Program-made: the position numbers and the translations under genes
Part shown: piece by piece, positions 59,585 to 64,000 of the stretch
Numbering within the stretch: position 1 is the stretch's first letter
Layout: each line of letters begins with the position of its first letter
Assembly: GCF_015711605.1 (NCBI RefSeq)
Contig: NZ_JABTEZ010000002.1
Coordinates: forward strand, 744,001-808,000
Length of the DNA: 64,000 nt
Direction of reading: 5' to 3'
Source of the DNA: Planomonospora sp. ID67723
GTDB lineage: Bacteria > Actinomycetota > Actinomycetes > Streptosporangiales > Streptosporangiaceae
The notes under the pieces: model-generated
What the model was told of the DNA's origin: nothing
Database searches by the model: none
Seen by the model: the letters and a program-made list of their open reading frames with translations, nothing else

Positions 59585-60583
59585 TTACGGGCGCTTGGCG
59601 GGGCTGACGGTCCTGGCCGGGTCCCGCTCGACGATCGGGTCCAGCACGGCGTCGATCTTCTTCAGCACCTCGGCGTCCAGCTTCACCCCGGCGGCCCTGA
59701 CGTTGTCGCGGACCTGCTCCGGCCTGGTCGCGCCGACGATGGCCGAGGCCACGTTCGGGTTCTGCAGCACCCACGCCACCGCGAGCTGGGCCATCGTGAG
59801 GCCGAGGTCGGCGGCGATCGGCTTCAGCTCCTGCACGCGGGTGAGCACCTCGTCGGTGAGCATCCGGGAGATGAAGTTGCCCCCGGTCGGGTCGGTGGCC
59901 CGGGAGCCGGCCGGCGGCGGCTGGCCCGGAAGATACTTGCCGGTGAGCACGCCCTGCGCGATCGGGGACCAGACGATCTGGCTGAGGCCCTCCTTCTCGC
60001 ACAGCGGCACGATCTCGGACTCGATGACCCGCCACAGCATGGAGTACTGGGGCTGGTTGGAGACCAGGCGGTCGAAGCCCATCTCGTCGGCGATCTTCAG
60101 GGCGGCGGCGATCTGCTCGGCGTTCCACTCGCTGACGCCGACGTAGAGCACCTTGCCCTGCCGTACGAGGTCGTCGAAGGTCTTGAGGGTCTCCTCGAGC
60201 GGGGTCTCGACGTCGAAGCGGTGGGCCTGGTAGAGATCGACGTAGTCGGTCTGCAGGCGGCGCAGCGAGCCGTTGATCGACTCGGTGATGTGCTTGCGGG
60301 ACAGGCCGCGGTCGTTGGGGCCCGAACCCGTGGGCCAGTAGACCTTCGTGAAAATCTCCAGGGACTCGCGGCGGACGCCCTTGAGCGCGCGGCCGAGCAC
60401 CTCCTCGGCCCTGGTCCCGGCGTACACGTCGGCCGTGTCGAAGGTGGTGATCCCCTCGTCGAGCGCCGCCTTCACGCATTCCTTTGCGGCGTCCTCCTCG
60501 ACCTGGGAGCCGTGCGTGATCCAGTTGCCGTAGCTGATCTCGCTGACCATGAGACCGCTGCGGCCAAGGTGACGGAATTCCAT
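59585..60583 (-). CDS. Aldo/keto reductase (KCNAB-like)
   Basis: 332 residues forming a TIM barrel with the AKR tetrad: Asp in FDTADVYAG, Tyr of that segment, Lys in KVYWPT and His in YQAHRFD. GLSQIVWSPIAQGVLTGKY and the C-terminal VASAIVGATRPEQVRDN bind NADP(H). The pattern MEFRHLGRSGLMVSEISYGNW is typical of the potassium-channel beta subunit-like AKR6 branch. It reduces aldehydes or ketones with NADPH; the substrate is unknown. Good ATG at 60583 with GGGTCGGAGC upstream. Confidence 0.93.
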   Translation of the reverse strand: MEFRHLGRSGLMVSEISYGNWITHGSQVEEDAAKECVKAALDEGITTFDTADVYAGTRAEEVLGRALKGVRRESLEIFTKVYWPTGSGPNDRGLSRKHITESINGSLRRLQTDYVDLYQAHRFDVETPLEETLKTFDDLVRQGKVLYVGVSEWNAEQIAAALKIADEMGFDRLVSNQPQYSMLWRVIESEIVPLCEKEGLSQIVWSPIAQGVLTGKYLPGQPPPAGSRATDPTGGNFISRMLTDEVLTRVQELKPIAADLGLTMAQLAVAWVLQNPNVASAIVGATRPEQVRDNVRAAGVKLDAEVLKKIDAVLDPIVERDPARTVSPAKRP

Positions 60584-60638
60584 GCTCCGACCCTAGTAGG
60601 CGTCCTGAGATGAGCCGATCCGGGATACTCTGCCCGGC

Positions 60639-62021
60639 GTGTTGCGGTTGATCGGTTCTCGACGGGTACGGCTCGCGCTGGCGGTGGTTGCGACGGCGGC
60701 GGTCGTGGTGGCGGTCCTGCGCCTGCGGCGCGGCGCTCCTGCGGCCCGCGGACCGGCGGCGTCCGAGCCGGGGACGGTTGCCTCGGCTCCGGAGGACCGG
60801 CAGGCCCTCGCCGGCCCCGGCGCTCCTCCCGGGGCGCCTGCGGCTTCGGACACCAGGGCGGCGCAGGCCGTGGCGCCGTGGCCGCCCGCCCCGGTCCTCG
60901 GCACCCCCACCGCCGCGGACCTCGCGCGTTACAACGTCACGCGGTACGAGCCGAAGAGACTCCTGCCGCCTCGTCCGCCGCTGGACGAGGCGACCCGCCG
61001 CCGACTGACCCGCTGGGGGTCGGCCGCGATCGCGCTGTGCCTGCTGGTCTTCGCCACCCAGGCCCTGGAGGCGGCGGTCTTCTCCAAGGAGACGGCCGCC
61101 GGGCCCGAGTACACGGAGGAGCACGTCTATCCGGAGCACCTCCAGGACTTCTACGACGGCCGCGACTGCACCCCGCCCTCGCGGGACGCGAACGGCATGC
61201 TGCACGCCTTCTGCACGGCGGAGACGCTCCCGCCGGCCACCGGGGACGGCAGCGTGTTCATGTCCGACGTCATGCCGCGCACCGTCCGGCCTTCCACCGG
61301 AGAGGCCGCCGCGCGCCCCTCCGCGGAGTCGGTCCCCCCGCCGTTCCCCCCGGCCACGGAGACCGCCGGCCCGGGGCCTGACGAGGACTGCCGACCGGGG
61401 ACGGGAACCCCGGTGGTGCGGGAGGTGGATCCGGGGGTGACCCGGGCGGTGAACCGGCAGTGGGCGCGGATCGAGAGGTGGCTCAGGGCCAACGCGCCCA
61501 GCAGCCACCGCACGCTCGCCCCGCCCGCCCGCGCCAGGACGATCGCGATCGCCGAGGCGCAGATGGGCCTGCGCTTCCCCGACGACCTGCGGGCCTCGCT
61601 GCTGCGGCACAACGGGTCCGTCCCCGTCGGGAAGGTCTGGGGATTCGGGTTTCTCATGAACGAGAACATGAGCGTGCGCGCGATCCGCGACACCTGGCGG
61701 GGACTGTGCGAGATCGACGCCGAGGACGTCACCGACCCGCGCTCGGAGTGGTGGGACGGCCGGATGATCCCGATCGGCGCCGATGGGCTGGGGAATCACC
61801 TGGTGGTCGACTCGGCCCGGCGCGACGTCGGCGAGTCCGACCACGAGGGGAACCTGGACTTCAGGCCGGGGGACGTGCCGATCCGCTCCTACCACGCGCT
61901 GCTGAAGCTGACCGCGGACGCGCTGGAGCGCGGCGGGTCCATCGGCTACTGGAGGCCGGTGGTCGTGGACGGCGAGCTCGAATGGGAGGTCGTACTCGAC
62001 CAGCCGGGATCGGGAGGGTGA
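60639..62021 (+). CDS. Membrane-anchored SMI1/KNR4 family protein
   Basis: 460 residues. One helix near the N-terminus (residues 8-27, VRLALAVVATAAVVVAVLRL) and a second at about 128-146 (SAAIALCLLVFATQALEAAVF) with a Pro/Ala-rich stretch between; an outside-type region with cysteines; and at about 285-430 an SMI1/KNR4 domain: IAEAQMGLRFPDDLRASLLRHNGS, GLCEIDAEDVTDPRSEWWDGRMIPIGADGLGNHLVVD. SMI1/KNR4 domains are common in toxin-immunity proteins and regulators. The GTG at 60639 has GATACT nine bases upstream. No toxin gene is adjacent. The role is unknown. Confidence 0.8.
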   Translation: MLRLIGSRRVRLALAVVATAAVVVAVLRLRRGAPAARGPAASEPGTVASAPEDRQALAGPGAPPGAPAASDTRAAQAVAPWPPAPVLGTPTAADLARYNVTRYEPKRLLPPRPPLDEATRRRLTRWGSAAIALCLLVFATQALEAAVFSKETAAGPEYTEEHVYPEHLQDFYDGRDCTPPSRDANGMLHAFCTAETLPPATGDGSVFMSDVMPRTVRPSTGEAAARPSAESVPPPFPPATETAGPGPDEDCRPGTGTPVVREVDPGVTRAVNRQWARIERWLRANAPSSHRTLAPPARARTIAIAEAQMGLRFPDDLRASLLRHNGSVPVGKVWGFGFLMNENMSVRAIRDTWRGLCEIDAEDVTDPRSEWWDGRMIPIGADGLGNHLVVDSARRDVGESDHEGNLDFRPGDVPIRSYHALLKLTADALERGGSIGYWRPVVVDGELEWEVVLDQPGSGG

Positions 62022-62112
62022 CCCGGGAGTGACCGGGGCCGCCGGACGGGCCGGCCGGCGGGTGCCAAGGGGCGGACGGCCGCGGTACGGCGGGGCGGGG
62101 CCGTACAGGGGA

Positions 62113-62143
62113 GAACCCCGCCTCTCCTCGGAGGGCGGGGTTC
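62113..62143. terminator. Stem-loop between the SMI1 and DUF3043 genes
   Basis: GAACCCCGCC and GGCGGGGTTC form a 10-bp stem, with CCTC/GAGG adding pairs in the loop, 10 bases after the DUF3043 stop. Confidence 0.75.
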
Positions 62144-62153
62144 GGAGGAAGAC

Positions 62154-62762
62154 CTACTTCTTCGGCGGGACGGGCTTGCCGCCGGGGAGGAACTGGGGCG
62201 GCGGGAAGCGCAGCTTGCGGATCTGCAGCGCGCGCATGGCCGCGTAGAAGCCGACGCCCTTGAGGCTCTCGCCGGGGAACTTCTCGGCCGCGAGTTTCTT
62301 GACCTTCCACGACACCCAGATCGAGGTGAACAGGACGCCCACCATCATGAGCGGCCAGCCGACGACGATCACGGCCTCGTAGACGTAGCGCTGGATGTGC
62401 GGGGGGAAGGGGATCCAGGTGAACAGCAGGATCACCAGCGAGAACGGCAGGAAGTACTGGCTGACCAGGCGGCGGGAGTCGACCCAGTCGCGGGCGAACT
62501 TGCGCGCCGGTCCGCGGTCGCGGGCCGGGAAGTAGCGCTCGTCGCCGCGCATCATGCCCTCGCGCGCCTTGGCCCGGTCGGAGGCCTGGCGCTCGCGGAG
62601 CTGCTTGTAGGCCTCCTTGCGGTTCTGCGGAGCGTTCACCGGCTGGCGGCGGCGGCCCTCGGCGTCCCGGCGCTTGGGGGTGGGGCGCCCCTTGCCCGCG
62701 GGCTTGGGATCGTTGGAGACGGCGGGGGAGTCGTCCGCGGTGGCGTGGGTACGTCGGAACAC
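62154..62762 (-). CDS. DUF3043 membrane protein
   Basis: 202 residues. A basic, disordered N-terminus of about 50 residues (GKGRPTPKRRDAEGRRR), then NRKEAYKQLRERQASDRAKAREGMMRGDERYFPARDRGPARKFARDWVDSRR, the signature of DUF3043, and two membrane helices (about 108-126 and 133-155), ending in a basic tail. The family is widespread in actinobacteria with no known function. The GTG at 62762 has TAGGCT six bases upstream. Confidence 0.92.
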   Translation of the reverse strand: MFRRTHATADDSPAVSNDPKPAGKGRPTPKRRDAEGRRRQPVNAPQNRKEAYKQLRERQASDRAKAREGMMRGDERYFPARDRGPARKFARDWVDSRRLVSQYFLPFSLVILLFTWIPFPPHIQRYVYEAVIVVGWPLMMVGVLFTSIWVSWKVKKLAAEKFPGESLKGVGFYAAMRALQIRKLRFPPPQFLPGGKPVPPKK

Positions 62763-62907
62763 AACGTCAGCCTACCGGGACTGCAACTTAGTGACGCCCC
62801 CGTGCGTTATGCGTAGGGTGAACCCATGTGGATCCGCCGCTTTTCCCGGGGGCCGGAATCACTGGGGAGACCCGAAGCGCATTTGAAGAAGGGGACGGCC
62901 GACGCGC

Positions 62908-63741
62908 ATGAGCGTGATGAAGAGACTTTCCATGATCTTTAAGTCCAAGGCGAACAATGCCTTGGACAAGATGGAGGATCCGCGCGAGACCCTGGACTAC
63001 TCCTATCAGCGGCAGCTCGAGCTGCTGCAGAAGGTGCGCCGGGGCGTGGCCGATGTGGCGACCTCGCGCAAGCGCGTCGAGCTGCAGATCAACCAGATCG
63101 AGGCGCAGGCGCGCAAGCTTGAGGAGCAGGGCCGCAAGGCGCTCGGGGTCGGCCGCGAGGACCTGGCCCGCGAGGCCCTGACCCGCCGCAGCAGCCTGCA
63201 GGGGCAGATCGCGGACCTGCGGGTGCAGCATGACAACCTGCAGGCCGAGGAGGAGAAGCTCACCACGGCCTCGCACCGCCTCCAGGCCAAGGTCGACTCC
63301 TTCCGGACCCGCAAGGAGACCATCAAGGCGACCTACACCGCCGCCGAGGCGCAGACGCGCATCAACGAGGCGTTCTCCGGGATCTCCGAGGAGATGGGCG
63401 ACGTCGGCCTGGCGATCCAGCGTGCCGAGGACAAGACCGCGCAGATGCAGGCGCGGGCCGGCGCCATCGACGAACTGCTCGCGAGCGGCGCGCTCGACGA
63501 CTTCAGCGGTTCGCGCGGCGACGACATCCAGGCGGAGCTGGACCGGATGGGCGGCGGCCGCGACGTGGAGCTGGAGATCGCCCGGATGAAGGCCGAGCTG
63601 GGACAGGGGCCGGCGCCGCAGGGCGCGATCACGCCCGGCCAGCCGCAGCAGCAGCCGCAGGCCGAGCCGCACCAGGAGCCGTACCAGCAGCCGCAGTCGC
63701 AGCCGACGCAGCAGTACCGCCAGCCGGGGGAGGGGCAGTGA
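62908..63741 (+). CDS. PspA/IM30 family protein
   Basis: 277 residues. A PspA core of about 215 residues: an amphipathic N-terminal helix (MKRLSMIFKSKANNALDKMEDP), then long coiled coils (RQLELLQKVRRGVADVATSRKRVELQINQIEAQARKLEEQG). The tail after residue 225 is rich in Gln/Pro (QPQQQPQAEPHQEPYQQPQ). PspA is an ESCRT-III-like membrane-repair protein. Actinobacterial forms work with small PspAA/PspAB partners; the pspAA gene overlaps its stop by 4 bp. GAAGGGG lies about 12 bases before the ATG at 62908; ATG 62917 is possible. Confidence 0.94.
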   Translation: MSVMKRLSMIFKSKANNALDKMEDPRETLDYSYQRQLELLQKVRRGVADVATSRKRVELQINQIEAQARKLEEQGRKALGVGREDLAREALTRRSSLQGQIADLRVQHDNLQAEEEKLTTASHRLQAKVDSFRTRKETIKATYTAAEAQTRINEAFSGISEEMGDVGLAIQRAEDKTAQMQARAGAIDELLASGALDDFSGSRGDDIQAELDRMGGGRDVELEIARMKAELGQGPAPQGAITPGQPQQQPQAEPHQEPYQQPQSQPTQQYRQPGEGQ

Positions 63742-64000
63742 TCGTTCGCATCATGGGCGAGGGCCAGGTCGAGATCGCCGCGGGCGACCTCGCCGTCCTC
63801 AACGACCTGGACGGGCAGCTCGAGGCCGCGATCGAGGCCGGAGAGGAGGAGGCGTTCCGCGCCCGGCTGCACGCTCTGCTGGACCAGGTCCGCCTCGTCG
63901 GCAAGGCGCTTCCGGACGAGAGCCTGGAGCCCTCCGAGCTGATCCTGCCTCCGGCAGACGCCTCCATGGAGGAGGTCCGGGAGATGCTCGGCGACGAGGG
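63738..64000 (+). CDS. pspAA: PspA-associated protein PspAA, cut by the window end
   Basis: 87 codons are visible from a GTG that overlaps the pspA stop (GTGA). VIVRIMGEGQVEI, LDGQLEAAIEAGEEEAFRARLHALLDQVR and ELILPPADASMEEVREMLGDEG match PspAA, a small alpha-helical partner of PspA about 92 residues long in the family, so only the last few codons are missing. A GGGGGAGGGG Shine-Dalgarno is present. Confidence 0.9.
   Translation, partial: MIVRIMGEGQVEIAAGDLAVLNDLDGQLEAAIEAGEEEAFRARLHALLDQVRLVGKALPDESLEPSELILPPADASMEEVREMLGDE

Noticed and set aside
60639-62021. Toxin-immunity locus because of the SMI1/KNR4 domain
   Set aside because: No polymorphic toxin, WXG100 or Rhs gene is beside it, and the protein is membrane-anchored.

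Overview
This window is high-GC actinomycete DNA. The gene content (MocR, SARP and LuxR regulators, DUF4191, DUF3043, PspA/PspAA, GlnE plus two glutamine synthetases), frequent GTG starts and many apparently leaderless genes fit a sporulating actinobacterium, most likely Streptosporangiaceae or a close relative; that family-level placement is inference. I recognised no tRNA, rRNA, CRISPR array, prophage or complete transposon.

Layout. 1-4.3 kb: a truncated MocR regulator divergent from a Cys/Met-metabolism PLP enzyme, a threonine/serine dehydratase-like gene and a WD40 protein. 4.5-5.3 kb: panB. 5.5-28.3 kb is accessory: an MFS carrier; a DHA2 efflux pump with its TetR gene; a tightly coupled four-gene operon (secreted beta-helix protein, cupredoxin-like lipoprotein, polytopic membrane protein, TetR); a histidine kinase/response regulator pair; nadE; a GH13 glucosidase; a histidine kinase - SARP/receiver/LuxR fusion - histidine kinase cluster; and an MFS gene divergent from an ArsR-type regulator. 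28.4-42 kb holds the nitrogen-assimilation genes glnA2, glnE and glnA1, interrupted by a hotdog-fold protein, a desaturase, a glutamine amidotransferase, a TnpB relic, an LLM oxidoreductase, an NlpC/P60 hydrolase, a small lipoprotein and an MBL hydrolase. 42-56.4 kb: RDD and DUF4191 membrane proteins, a GH3 glucosidase, lipA, lipB, a peptidase S51-like protein, a TIGR01777 epimerase, the dihydrolipoyl acyltransferase, lpdA and pepA. 56.5-64 kb: a GntR regulator, cobS, cobU, an aldo/keto reductase, an SMI1/KNR4 protein, DUF3043, pspA and the start of pspAA.

How genes work together. Read right to left, cobS - pepA - dlaT - TIGR01777 epimerase - lipB - lipA - DUF4191 - RDD - glnA1 - glnE - glnA2 - panB keeps the order I recall for Mycobacterium tuberculosis Rv2208-Rv2225, so this is an old actinobacterial backbone with lineage-specific insertions. 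LipB and LipA make the lipoyl group carried by the acyltransferase and re-oxidised by Lpd. GlnE adenylylates GlnA1, and GlnR-like boxes lie upstream of both glnA1 and glnA2.

Most notable: a regulator fusing a SARP (winged helix plus BTAD) to a receiver and a LuxR helix-turn-helix between two paralogous kinases, with a SARP-like 11-bp-phased site in the second kinase's promoter; the uncharacterised beta-helix/cupredoxin/membrane operon; a response regulator carrying an in-frame hairpin insertion; a LipB in which the expected catalytic lysine is glutamine; a decayed TnpB with its right end just upstream of glnE; and a five-copy 36-bp tandem repeat between pepA and lpdA.
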